This document shows, piece after piece, positions 31,474 to 42,362 of a DNA stretch of 64,000 bases. Positions within the stretch are counted from its first letter, which is position 1; the number at the start of each line of letters is the position of its first letter. The notes under the pieces were generated by a model. The model was not told the DNA's origin and did no database searches. It worked only from the letters and a program-made list of their open reading frames with translations. The position numbers and the translations under genes are program-made. Source of the DNA: Phlyctochytrium arcticum (Eukaryota; Chytridiomycota; Chytridiomycetes; Chytridiales; Chytridiaceae); contig JAHLKI010000002.1 in NCBI GenBank assembly GCA_025602905.1, positions 62,001 through 126,000 of the forward strand, in the 5' to 3' direction.

Positions 31474-33878
31474 CTACATCTTGGGACGGATAATCTCTCC
31501 CTGTACAAAATCTTGAGCCTTGCAATACTCCATGCAAGGAAAATCATTGAACTTACCCGGTTATCAACAACATTGAAATCAACCCAGTCATTGGCAATAG
31601 GCGCAAAGACCATCCATGGCTTGACTCCCAACCCCTCAACAATCCGCATCGCATCCGGTGCCAGCACTTTCACCAGCTGCTGCTTGAGCTCCAAAACTTG
31701 CTTGGCACCCTCGGGTGAAATCAGACCGTTGGTAATGTAAAACGTCAAATTGTCATTCACAAGCATGTGAGCAAAGAGGTGGGCCAGGCGCGTCACAATC
31801 TTCTTGACATTCGCGTCCTGCTCCTTTTCGGCCACAGCCAGAATCTGCTCAAGGCACACTCGCTCACCAAACGCGCGCGCCAAACTCTGAATCAAATCAC
31901 TCTCCTCCTTCATCCACACATCAAACAATTTGGCTCCTTTGCCCAACTTGGTCTTCATATGCTGGCTCAACGTCTCCAACTGAATCATCTCGGCCAGACG
32001 GACAAGCTTGAGCAACGTCGAGAGCTCATTCAAGGGCCAGCTCTGCGCATCCGAGTGCGGAATGTTGGGGTACGTGACCTGCTTGGCGTCATAGGCGGCC
32101 AACAACTCTTTGCTGACTTTCTGCGTCAAAACAGAATTGTCACCCTCAGCAGTCATGGCCGCGTGCGACAATCCCAACATTTCACCAAACTCGTTGCATT
32201 GCAGGTACCCCTGTCCACCACATCGCTCACGACCAATCGTCGCAACGCGCTCAAAGTTCCAGCTAACCAACGGCTTGATGATGCAGCACAATCGCACAAT
32301 CTCGGGGTGCTCCTTCTCTTCATACTTTGACCACCGCGTCTTGATGTAGTTGAGTCCAAAATTGAGACCAATCGTACGGGCCAAAAGAGGAATCAACGCA
32401 TTCTGCTGCAGCTGGTAATCGAGGATAGCAGTATCACTGTGACCAGTGGGGCCAACAGTCTTTCGCGATGCAGCGTACCGGAAAGCTACAGTCAAACACT
32501 TTTTGGTACCACCCATTGACATGGACGCAATACACAGACTGTAAAATCAAAAGCTCAGCATCTGGTCTTTTGGGCATTCCACACGTACGTCACGTACCGG
32601 CCAGCAAGCAACTGATCAGCCACAACCAAAAATCGCGCGCGTCGACTTCCAACCTGCGAAACGTAGTTTCCTTCAGGAGTGATATCGGCGTACCTAAGAA
32701 GACACACATGTCAGCACTCTCATAAACGCAAAAACCCCCTGCATCCGACTCACTTGTTCAAAATGTTTTCAGCCGGTACACGGACATTATCAAACCACAG
32801 CTTGGCATTGTCAACACCTAAATAGCCAAGTCAATAAGGACACTCCTAAAATGCTCAACAAAGTAGTATACGCACCATTGGCACCCATTTTGTATCCCAT
32901 ATCCTCGATTCGAACTCCCTTGGATATCGAGTGATCATCATTCCGAACACGGACCCAAAAGACATTGATTCCCTCATGCTTGCCCTTGACATACGTCTGG
33001 GCAAAGACGACCGCGACATTACTGTCAACCGCTCCATTGGTAATCCAGTATTTTTGCGCAAGCGTAGAGGGAGTGTTGATGATCCATTCCTTGGTTGCGT
33101 GATCCTAAACAAACCCAGTTTTAGACCAATATTGCCTATGGGTTGAAGAGAGCGGAAGGGGGGAACTCACATAAGTGGCAGTAGTTTCCATTTCCACGGC
33201 ATTGTTTCCGTATCCGAGCTCGGTCAATCCAAAACAACCAATATACTTCATGGCGTCAATATCCTTCAAGTACTTTCGGTGACGGTCCGTTCCCAATTTG
33301 ATCACGGTTCCTAGTAGTATGTTAGTCTCGACCACTCTACAGATGCAGGAATTTCGCAAGACGTACCTCCAAACAAGTTCATCTGAACAGTCATCTTGGT
33401 GGTATAACTGCCGTCAATCATACCAGACACTTCGTGAGCTGGTGAGAATATACAATTTAGTAAGTGATTATGATCCAAACGTTCGCTCTACTTGTACTCA
33501 CCGGCAAAGACATTGAGTGGATTCTACCATATAGCCAAAAGCCGTTAGACCCAAGTCATAGCATTCAAACCTCATTTCCCAAATCCTCACCTTCTCAAAA
33601 TCAAAAACTAACATATAAACAAACCAAATACCAAATCAGTATACTCACACACCACACAAACCCTTCCAAAGAAACTAACCCGAAATAAACCCATGCTCAG
33701 TGACCCGCTTCAACCGCTCAAGGGCAATATCCCTCTGATACTTGAGCGAGACATTGTAGCGCGGGGTAAAGACGGCCAAGTTTTCCTTGACAAACTGCTT
33801 GTACTTTGCTCGTTTGTCCTGGTTGTCATTCTCGAGAATGTAGGTGAAGCGGTCGACGTCAAAGGGAGTGGCCGCCAT
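31474..33878 (-). CDS. Peroxisomal acyl-CoA oxidase
   Basis: The first enzyme of peroxisomal beta-oxidation; it oxidises acyl-CoA to enoyl-CoA with FAD and makes hydrogen peroxide. About ten exons are read from ATG 33878 ([19 protein letters not shown]). They include [35 protein letters not shown] (FAD-binding motif), WIITN-like [24 protein letters not shown] and the base-carrying [17 protein letters not shown]. The long exon is 32538-31557. A 38-bp intron (31519-31556) then leads to a 45-bp last exon (31474-31518) ending GEIIRPKM. The C-terminal PKM resembles a weak PTS1 peroxisome signal. Without this splice the frame runs on to 31344 with no family resemblance. Start and the small 5' exons are supported by in-frame joins but some boundaries are approximate. 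Confidence 0.92.
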
Positions 33879-34228
33879 GGTGTTTGTTTTCTGTTCTTTT
33901 TGGACTGGGTTTTTGGAGATTGGTAGAGGGGAGATTGCAAGTGGAGGTTCAAGATGCAAGGCTTGCAAGGAGGGTGTAAAATTAGAATTTGGAGGCGGGA
34001 CGCGCCGGGACGCGGTGGGAAAATCATGTGACGATTTTAGCACGCGAGCTGATTACGTGAAGGTGGTCCTGCAAGACGTGGCTTGGCAAGTCTCAAGTAA
34101 TCAAAGGTCCGACACATTTTCCATCAAGGTAGGCCCCCGGAGGGCTATCGTTCACCTTACCATACGAGCAGAGAGCGTCAGAGTTACAACTCGAAGAAAC
34201 AAGACATCAGTGCTCTCATCCAAGCAGT
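33879..34228. promoter_or_regulatory. Shared divergent upstream region
   Basis: The 350 bases between the start codons of the acyl-CoA oxidase gene and the GPS-like membrane protein gene must contain both promoters. No specific site is claimed. Confidence 0.5.
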
Positions 34229-35596
34229 ATGGCTCAGGTATTCACGCCAACCCAGATTCGCTCCGCCCACACTTGGATCGGCACCTTAGCCTCCAAAGTC
34301 AAGCTCACCAAACGCCACGAAGACCATTCCAACACTACAACCACTTTGGCCGACAACGAATGGATCACCAACTCGGTCCGAGATGTCCGCCAGGCCGTCA
34401 CAGAATGGCCCTCATTTGAGGGTCTCTGCTCTCCAACTGCCCCCGAACTCGTCCTCAACCAAGGCAGGGTCCAGCTCACTGTGGGCCGCTCGGATGCGTG
34501 GGATGAAGGAGCTAGTATCTGTGACGGCAACGTCAATGTCAAGTTGAGTACTGGGAAAAAGACTAGCTGTCAGAGTTATTCGTGTACGTCTGTCAAGTAT
34601 GCGGATCTGGTAGCTCAGGAGAATCCTGCAGGTTTGGAGCGTCGCCATGATGACAAACCGGCAGATGTGGTGGTTGTCTCGGATGTGACTACACTCTGGG
34701 TAGAACACAGCTCCCATAACAACAATACAGTGGAACCCCGAACCAACAACGATGGCGACAAGTCCAATCTGGGAAGCGTAACGGCCAATGTGACGACTCC
34801 AGCACTCTTACTGGAATCCTCCGACACCCGCCAATTTCTCAAATGCAAGGCCTGGATGGACGACAAAACCGAGGGAAACTCGACATCACGATTCAACAAC
34901 TGGGCGACCCCCTGCGTCATCAACCATATTGATTCGGCCAACGGACAAGTCACCTGTCACTGCGATGTGACAACTGACAGTTTGACGGATACGGACTCCC
35001 TCCTCGTATCAATTGCCGTCGTTGCGTGGGAATCCAATGGCAAAGTTAAAGCATACGCGTCTTCCCCCGAGGATGAAGAACCGGCCATGGAGGCCCGATC
35101 TCCTCACATCGAGGGACTCATTCGTCGCAACGCGCCCATGCAGCAGCAGCACGAAAAACGATATATTGTCCGCACTCAGATGAACCCCAATAACATGGAC
35201 CCGCTAGTCTCTCCCACCTTCCTATCCGAACCCCACTCCCAACTCTCCCTCCCCCTCCTCGTCGTCGCGTCCTTTGCATTGAGCGCCTTTGTCCTCCTCT
35301 GTGCCGTCTTTCGCAAAAGGACGGATACAAAGAAGAAGGAACCCAAATGGCGTGCTCCGACTGAAGACGAGCTTCCCGCGTATTTGGAGCCGCCTACGTG
35401 GGAAGAACACCTTGAAGTTGTCGCTGATTTGGAAAAGGCTGGGTTGATGGCCAAAACCGAGTCTCACGATCCTCAAGCCGTCACAGTCTCCATTCCTGAA
35501 CCGTATCGCACGTCAACCACCCAGCCTACACCATGTGGCACGACCGACGGGCATAAAGAAGATGACACCTTTCGAGTTGATGTCAATGTCTGGTAA
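34229..35596 (+). CDS. Single-pass membrane protein with a GPS-like Cys/Trp motif
   Basis: A single-exon 455-residue protein. Residues 1-337 are polar, with several N-glycosylation sites (for example NNNTV, ANVTT, EGNSTS). Residues 203-250 match the GPS motif of GAIN domains: CKAW (Cys206, Trp209), FNNWATPC (Trp225, Cys229), then VTCHCD (Cys243, Cys245). The usual HL-T cleavage site is missing (DVTTD in its place). One transmembrane helix lies at about 339-362 (LPLLVVASFALSAFVLLCAV), followed by a basic stop-transfer and an acidic cytosolic tail with PPTWEEH. No clear signal peptide follows the ATG at 34229, so a 5' exon may be missing. Function unknown; a cell-surface adhesion or sensing role is inferred from the architecture. 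Confidence 0.7.
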   Translation: MAQVFTPTQIRSAHTWIGTLASKVKLTKRHEDHSNTTTTLADNEWITNSVRDVRQAVTEWPSFEGLCSPTAPELVLNQGRVQLTVGRSDAWDEGASICDGNVNVKLSTGKKTSCQSYSCTSVKYADLVAQENPAGLERRHDDKPADVVVVSDVTTLWVEHSSHNNNTVEPRTNNDGDKSNLGSVTANVTTPALLLESSDTRQFLKCKAWMDDKTEGNSTSRFNNWATPCVINHIDSANGQVTCHCDVTTDSLTDTDSLLVSIAVVAWESNGKVKAYASSPEDEEPAMEARSPHIEGLIRRNAPMQQQHEKRYIVRTQMNPNNMDPLVSPTFLSEPHSQLSLPLLVVASFALSAFVLLCAVFRKRTDTKKKEPKWRAPTEDELPAYLEPPTWEEHLEVVADLEKAGLMAKTESHDPQAVTVSIPEPYRTSTTQPTPCGTTDGHKEDDTFRVDVNVW

Positions 35597-37050
35597 ACGT
35601 TGCGCGTGAGAAAAATCTGTATTAGTTAGAAAGGAAAAGACCTCTTGAAATCACGCACACATAATGTAAAGCTACAGCATATATATACCATTCACAAAAG
35701 ACTTTTCTCTACCTTTCTCCATTTCTTACTGCGCACCGACTTCAGTTTATTGATCGGCCTATCATATAAGTACGATATCCGAGAGCATCTAACACGATAG
35801 CGTTCCCCCAAAAGTTCGGCATCTCAAGGGTCCTCTTCTTCGTGAATCAATTTAAGCCGTGGCAGAGATTCATCATGGAGAGTTTGAGCGTGAGTATGGG
35901 ACCGATGAGCTGAATGAAGGTGAAGATGCAACCAATCTCCCAGCCAATCTCCCCGAACTTCCGCCGAGCCGCCAAGCCCGTGTGGCGAGTCACGACCCCT
36001 CCGCGAATTTCAAGCGGCAGAAACTTGCAAATCCATTTGAATCCAGCGCTCTACGATCCCCAGGAGAAAGTACTTCAACGCAGACAGCTCGCTCAGCACC
36101 GGTTAGACGGCCGTCAAAGAATTGCCGGGTCTCGAACGTTTTGGAGCTCTAGCGGGTAAGTCAGCGACGAATGCGGCAAGATGCGAAGGACTAGACGGAA
36201 GATGGATGGGGGCCGGGGCAAAGGAACGATGCTGTTGCGCACGGATTGGACGTTTGCACCAGCGCTCAGTGAATTGGAAAAGAGATGTACCCTGGACTTT
36301 CCTCCCGAGTGCAGTACATAGGCTGAGCCGGGTGGGCGAGAGCCAGCGGGGTTCATACGCCTCTGTCCTGTTTATGTGTGAACATCTATTTTCTGTATCA
36401 AACCTCTATCAACCTGTATTTACGGATTGCCGAATACTTATTTAAGTGGAAATCCTTCAAAAGCATGTATGTATGAGATATTTTACCCGCCCTTCCCCTA
36501 TTTCTGTTGTTTTCCCCCATGTTTGTTTCTTGTGTTTTTGGAGAGATGTTACGTTAGTAGTTGTCTTTGCGAATGTGTAGCAGCGAATCAAGTAGCATCT
36601 CTTCCTTTTTTTGGTTGTCTTCATTTTGTTTTTGAATTTGTTTGGCCACTTGTCTTTTCGCATTTAGGAAGCGTTAATAACCTTTTTTCTCTTCTTCTAT
36701 TCCTCACTTTTCTCAAATGTCTGCTTTTCTTATCTGTACAATCATCATCACCAACATCAATAGAATCAAACAATTCGCAAACTACGCGGTTCTTTGTGCG
36801 GGCTCATGTTTCACGGAAGACAGGTCTATTGCAAAGGCACGATGGGTGGAGAGGCTGGACTTGGGGATCCGAAAATTGGAGCGTTGACACTGAAAGCTAA
36901 TATCAGTATCCCTGCCCTTAGATTCGTCTCGTTGCAGTGATTCATCGGCAATCAGCTCGGTACCTGTCTGGCAGCTGGCCAAAAATCCAGGAATAGCAAG
37001 CCGGTCACCGTCGATTTTCTCAAACAGATCGCTTCGAAGTTGGGCAGCTC
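35597..37050. other. Intergenic region with a small candidate gene
   Basis: Apart from the ORF at 35859-36152, ORFs here (for example 36427-36900) look like background. A T-rich stretch at 36480-36770 has no motif. The end is the likely promoter of the CPSF6-like gene. Confidence 0.45.
35859..36152 (+). CDS. Possible small gene, unknown
   Basis: 97 residues with acidic start (EREYGTDELNEGED) and a Pro/Ser-rich basic end. Protein-like hydrophilic composition, no domain. A GTAAGT at about 36161, just after an alternative frame reading ELPGLERFGALAG, suggests that the real gene may have another exon structure. It might be a nuclear or disordered protein. Weak support. Confidence 0.3.
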   Translation: MAEIHHGEFEREYGTDELNEGEDATNLPANLPELPPSRQARVASHDPSANFKRQKLANPFESSALRSPGESTSTQTARSAPVRRPSKNCRVSNVLEL

Positions 37051-38527
37051 ATGTCGACGATGGACGACGAGTTTGATCTCTACGGCGATGATCCCTTCGC
37101 GGCAAAATCGGTACGTCGCCCTTTTGAGCATGACTCGGTCTATATGCTCATACTCACGGTACAAATATAGAACGACTATCTATACGACGATTTGCTCTCG
37201 CCAACTGACGATGTTGCCAGTCCCAAAGATGAACCAGATACCAAACCCTCTCCGGAAAACGGGACTAGGCGAACGAGTGGGGAGAGGAGTCGTTCAGAAA
37301 AAGTTGGGCTTAAAGACGAAGATGAATTGGATTTTGGAGGTGGGTGAATAGCTTTTCACTTATTAAAAGTACCGGTGTTGAATATTTTGTGCTATAGAGC
37401 ATGATGATATAGGTGGTGACGACATAAAGCAAGAAGTTTCCAACATGGACACGGACGGAGTGAATGCTAGTCGCACCGGGACCGGCTCGGCAGAGCCATC
37501 TTCCGCGAATCGCCCGCCTAGTGTGATAACGCGAATGGATACCGGCGGATCTGGGTCTGGTCAAGAAGCCCAGCCAATGGGCATATTAGTCGGCGATCTG
37601 AATTGGGTATGTTCTACATCTTCTGCGACATGAACTATATAGACTAAATGCATTCATAGTGGACCACCGACGAAGATTTGCGTATGATAGCGGTGGACGC
37701 TGGGGTTGGGGAGCAACTTATCGCCGCTGAAACGACTTTTCAAGAACACAAAGTGAACGGAAAATCGCGGGGAATCGCCTACTTGTCATTTACATCGATG
37801 GAAGCGGCCACCACAGCCAAAAATATGCTCGAGATGCTGTAAGGAAAATCTGCTGCTTGTTCACGCCGGAAGAGCAAATGCCCTAATTTGTTTTTTTGTC
37901 ACTAGCGAGATTCATGGTAAAAAACCTACAGTTAGCTTCGCGGATCCTTCACAGGGCAAAAACCCGTTCCGCCATATACCACGGGATCCCAAAGAAGTTC
38001 GCGCAACGGGAGTGATGCGTACGCCTACCAGTGCAGGAATGCCATCTATACCCGGTATGAATGGTGGCATGATGATGGGTCAGCCAAGCGCGATGTCTAT
38101 GGGGGCGGGGGGACCGATGCGCGCCTCGGCTGTTCGGATGCAGCAAATGGCACAGACTCGAGCAGGACCGTACCAAAAACGACCTGGGGTACCATCTACA
38201 ACTGGCGGTATGATGGGACCAGCTGGATCCATTACGCAAGGTAATCCAGCCGCTGCCCGTGCTGCTGCTGCCGCGGCGGCGGCGGCGGCTGCTGCTGGTA
38301 TTCCACCCATGATGGGCATGCCTGGTATAGGTATGGGCATGGGTATGGGAATGGGTATGCCATATGGAGCCGGTCCGGGCGGCCCAATGGAGTGGGATAT
38401 GGAAGCATACTATTCCCAACAAGCAAGACGAGCGCCCGGAGGGATGTATGGTGGTGCAAGTGGAGGCGCGGGTGCCAGTGGTATGGGTCGAGGGGGATAC
38501 GGTGCTCGACAACCGGGATGGCGATGA
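37051..38527 (+). CDS. CFIm68/CPSF6-like mRNA 3'-end processing factor
   Basis: An RNA-binding protein of the cleavage factor I large-subunit type, which helps select poly(A) sites. Five exons (37051-37110, 37171-37339, 37398-37606, 37660-37838, 37906-38527) join in frame to 412 residues. The N-terminus is acidic (MSTMDDEFDLYGDD). One RRM lies at about residues 138-225; its RNP2 strand, formed across intron 3, is ILVGDLNWWTTDEDL, which is diagnostic of CPSF6/CPSF7. RNP1 is in GKSRGIAYLSF, and the strand after it is KKPTVSFADPSQGKNPF. The C-terminal part is Gly/Met-rich with a poly-Ala run (about residues 315-330) and ends in an RGG-like GRGGYGARQPGWR. In animals the C-terminus is RS-rich; that is absent here. 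Confidence 0.9.
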
Positions 38528-38827
38528 TTGGAACCATTTTGAATAGCTCTTTTTCTTTGTATATGTGTGAAATCGTCTCCCTTTTGTACTTGCATTACTC
38601 GAGAACCACATTATTATATTTTGTCGATCTGTGACATTGATCTGTAAATTTTCCCGTTCTTTGTAATTGATTTCACTTACGCTTCTCCAACACATTTTGG
38701 ATTTGAAATAAGCTTGTAGTTACCCTCTTGTACTGGATTCAGGGTCCACCCTCATGGTCCCTGCAGCTAAATTTTGAGACTAAACTTGTCTCTCTGTTCC
38801 TGGCTAGCGCTTTCGCAAACCTTGCTA
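38528..38827. other. Short intergenic region
   Basis: 3' UTR of the CPSF6-like gene and upstream region of the next gene, on the same strand. Nothing else is seen. Confidence 0.4.
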
Positions 38828-41129
38828 ATGCCTCAAAGAAAGCAGCGCGGTTCGTTTACGAGTATTGTAGGGAGGTATAGTTTATGATCGTAACGTATTG
38901 CTCTAGTGATTCCACGGGATGTCCCTCGGGTCATCCGCGGGATTGGCGCGGCAAGTTTGGAGCAGCCGATGGATCCAACGTTAGTGCAGGGAGATAATTT
39001 CGAGCGGTTCATAAAGTCCACATGGTGAGTTTGCATTCAATAAATATGATGTTGGTTGAAATGTTTCCTGATCTTGATGTAATTCCCAGGCTGCCGCCCT
39101 TGGCAGAGAGTGCAAAACCGCTACCGCCCCATACTCTAGCCCGAATAACGAACGAGCAGGCCGCGGCTTTTCAGACCGATACAGGAGGCAAAAAGGCCGA
39201 GCTGTCCGGAAAGAAGGTCGTCAAGAAGCTAGTTCGGCCCGAAGGGGAAGGTTATTAGAAAACATAAAGTCATGGTGTGTGAGAAGGTTCCTGCTGATTT
39301 TGTGCTAGGTCGAAACCGGTTTCCAGTCGCCGAATTTCGAAAGGCGGATGCGATGAAGAAGAGCTTGAAGGTTTAACGCGCCCTGTAAATGATTGTGGTA
39401 GCCGTGTGGCAAATATCTGAGCAATTTTTGCAAATGATAGAGCTGTCCAACATCAAGATACATTCTGGCGTTTCGGGATAAAGCGTTCCGCTCCGAGGAA
39501 CGAGCAAGAGCTTACGCAGGTAGAGTGTTAGTTTGTAGATTTGTTGCTTTTTCGACATCTAACGGGACGCGTTTTAGAGGCTGCGCGACTTGCTGCGCTG
39601 TCGAATGAGCGCGGAATCGACTGGAACACGATTCGCCCTCTTAGTCGGGATCCTACATATGGAGCCCTCCTCAAAAATGCGTATGGCCGAATGGGAGGTC
39701 GTCGCGCGGGGGGTGTCATCGAGACGCCCAAGACGGCTGGCGTACCACCCAGTCGAGGAATAGGGAAAGGATGTCGCCTCGGACCTGCTGGTCGTCAACT
39801 ACCGCCACTTTCCAACGCCGGGTCAATGACTTCCCTACTAACAGATGAGTTGGAGGAGGAAAGTTTGTCAGGAAAAGTTACTGCACAGACTAATCAGGCA
39901 GGCAATCTTCCCACCGTGGCCGCAACCGGTAACGGCGCGCAACTTCCGGACCTGCTAGCTCGGAGTCTATCCTTCACCGAAATAAAGAAGTGGATGGCGG
40001 ACAACCCGCTGGCAAAAGGGTTGGGTATCCATTTTCAAAGTCCCAAACCATCGCAAGAGGTAGAAGACGTGTATGCTTTTGGGAAACCGGCGCGCATTGC
40101 AGAGGTAGGTCTATGGACCGTACTTAGTGAACAAGTGTGTGGCGACCTGATAGACTAACAATCTCAGGACTTGAGTGACCAATTCAACGCCGCGTTTGTT
40201 CAGTTATGCCAGTTGGGCAACACAGTCCGGAAGACGCGGATGAATATTGAGGGCGACACAGATAAGTTCGATATGGAAGGTGACTTGGGGGTATGTACTT
40301 CCTTGCGAATCATTTCCGGTATTTTGAACACGGATTACAAATGCGATAAACTGCAGGATACATTGCCCGAAGACAACATTCTGGAAGGCGCACGCACAAG
40401 CTCTTTACTCGGATCAAATATTGGAACACCTGATGCGGAGGTTGTGCAGGCGTGGAGGAAAAGGCTAGAGGTGCGTTGGCGGCGTGCGAGTGAAATTTCA
40501 TCATCCAACTGGAACCCAACTACCTATAGAATCCTGTTGACAAGCACCACGTGGCTTTTGTAACTCAACTAGTTCAAGGGCAGTCCAACCTGGCAACTCT
40601 TTTGGAAACACGACGTCGGGCACGGCTGCAAGTCTGCAAAGAAGATTCGAGCGCACTACAAGCCATGAAGATGGCCTACTTGGACGTGAGAAAATGCGCA
40701 AGCGTGGGTGCGAAACGATGCGCGCACGCACCTTGGGAGGGCAGCGAGACGGGTTTGTGGGGACAGGATGCATATGAACAGATTCTCGAAAAATCCCGCA
40801 AGAAGTCGCTCGTACATCCACCGCTACAGAGCCAACCAGAGTCTTCGCAAAAAGGGACGGCAGGCCATACCGTAGTCAGAACACCACAGACCGTTCCAGC
40901 TGTTGGAGGAGGCCCCGCTCACCTTCGCGCCACCCGACTATCGCATGTACCGTCAGCGCGGACCCGGGCCAATATGCTCTTTGATTACTTTTTGGCTGCG
41001 GAAGGATCTGCTGTATTCAACGCAAATGTACTGGGAGCCCGTCGAGGCAGCAAGCTCATTCGTCTCAGTGAGGTGGGACGCCGAGTTCAAGAGATGGACC
41101 TGGCCGGGCTGCTCAGCGCAGCCATGTAG
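38828..41129 (+). CDS. Multi-exon conserved-looking protein of unknown function
   Basis: Starts at ATG 38828 (MPQRKQRGSFT); a 45-bp intron joins it to IPRDVPRVIRGIGAASLEQP. Later exons carry GDNFERFIKSTW, LPPLAESAKPLPPHTLARIT, KVVKKLVRPEGEG and FPVAEFRKADAMKKSLK. A short exon has FRDKAFRSEERARAYA and joins EAARLAALSNERGIDWNTIR, RDPTYGALLKNAYGRMGGRR and, after a long Gly/Ala-rich part, LARSLSFTEIKKWMADNPLA. Further exons hold LSDQFNAAFVQLCQLGNTVR, DAEVVQAWRKRLE and HHVAFVTQLVQGQSNLATLL, ending SEVGRRVQEMDLAGLLSAAM at 41129. The helical, hydrophilic segments and basic patches suggest a subunit of a nuclear complex, but I do not recognise the family. Some splice boundaries before 39570 are tentative. 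Confidence 0.65.
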
Positions 41130-41648
41130 ATGAATTTGACCAAACATCGTAGATCTAGCACACCTATGCAGTTAATCTAGAATGGCCCTGTACGCTAGAG
41201 TAGATAGTTTAAGCAGAATAGTACAGATCCTGGTAATAATATTATTACATGAAGACTATCAAAGATGCATAATAGGAAAGTACGACAACTACTATCAGAG
41301 CCCCCGGATGTGCACCACCAGCTCGGCTTCGTAGTTTGATCAACGGTGGTTTTACAAATTTCTGCCTTCCCTCTCGTTTCCCTTACTTCGGCAATTTCCT
41401 GCGATATCGCATCCAGGGTCCCCCTGCGCAAAAATGAATGACGCGGGAAAGGAATCGGGGCCAACCCTCCTTCAGTACCCTATATCATTATCTTGTCATC
41501 CTTTTTGCCGTGGACCGCTTCCCCCACCACACCATTCCCCAAGCTCCGTTTCAGAGCTCGTTTCAATTCGTCCGGTGATAAGTCTTTAGGGACGCTCATG
41601 CTACAAGAACATTCTGATCCGTCGTGAGCGCAAGAGTGGAACCGCCCT

Positions 41649-41708
41649 TCAAAGGAAAACGTTTTCCGGAGGGGCTGGTAAATCTTTTTTCAAAGGAAAA
41701 CGTTTTCC
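41649..41708. repeat. Two copies of a perfect 14-bp palindrome
   Basis: GGAAAACGTTTTCC occurs at 41654-41667 and 41695-41708, 41 bases start to start. Each copy is preceded by TTCAAA, so the direct repeat extends to 20 bases. About four helical turns apart, which would put dimer-binding sites on one face of the DNA. A regulatory role is an inference. Confidence 0.75.
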
Positions 41709-41726
41709 TGAGGATACTGGATTACA

Positions 41727-41945
41727 TTAGTGATAGTCGCTCGGTTCCATAAATTCGATAACTTCATAGATGTCTTCAAGTAATTCGTTCCAGGTTGCTC
41801 CAACGGCGTTTATGAAAGCCTTGATGCGCCGTTTTTCGTCGCAATGTCGAATGCGAGCGGCCGCAATATAACATCCTTCGTCTCGTGCGACCGACACCAC
41901 AACAGTAGAAGGATCCGGCGAACCAACGAGAGACTCGATAAACAT
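41727..41945 (-). CDS. Possible small protein or terminal exon
   Basis: 72 residues from ATG 41945. It has a protein-like mix of a strand (STVVVSVARDEGCYIAAARI) and two helices (RRIKAFINAVGATWNELLED, YEVIEFM). A plausible acceptor (TTATTCTAG) lies just upstream of the ATG, so this may be the last exon of a gene whose 5' part I did not find. No family recognised. Confidence 0.3.
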   Translation of the reverse strand: MFIESLVGSPDPSTVVVSVARDEGCYIAAARIRHCDEKRRIKAFINAVGATWNELLEDIYEVIEFMEPSDYH

Positions 41946-42362
41946 TGGAATCTAGAATAAGCAGAGGAAATTAAACGACGTTGCGTTTACCGTATTTAGC
42001 TGCAGTTCCTACTACATACTAAAGAGATTGAGAGAGGAAGTCTGGAGGAACGCCGAGGAAGTGAAGGAAAGGAACGCACCTGGGAACGCACTGACAATTT
42101 TAATGTCGGAGTCTTGACTGTGCCCCCAAAGCGGTGCAGTCGATTTGTTGGAACTCAGCTGGCAGTTTTCCAAAAGCGCAAATCCGTCAAAATTAAAGAC
42201 TCTAGCATAGGAAATTGGCCTTCATCGCCTCCAAGCTCCCTTTGTACATGATCCCGACAGCTGCAGGAATCGCTTAGTGACCAGCTTCTTCCGGATCCCT
42301 CCTTCCTTTCGGCGCGGGCGTCGAAAAGGTGCACCTGCTTTGATCGATAGATCCACGCAAGC

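Larger units (their letters stand above)
41130..42362. other. Intergenic region with paired palindromes
   Basis: Upstream region of the PH-domain gene. It holds a pair of 14-bp palindromes and a small minus-strand ORF, described separately. Otherwise no gene is supported; ORFs at 41464-41195 and 42394-42155 (-) look like background. Confidence 0.5.

Noticed and set aside
38080..38340. Poly-Ala ORF on the minus strand
   Set aside because: It is the shadow of the Gly/Met/Ala-rich tail of the CPSF6-like protein.
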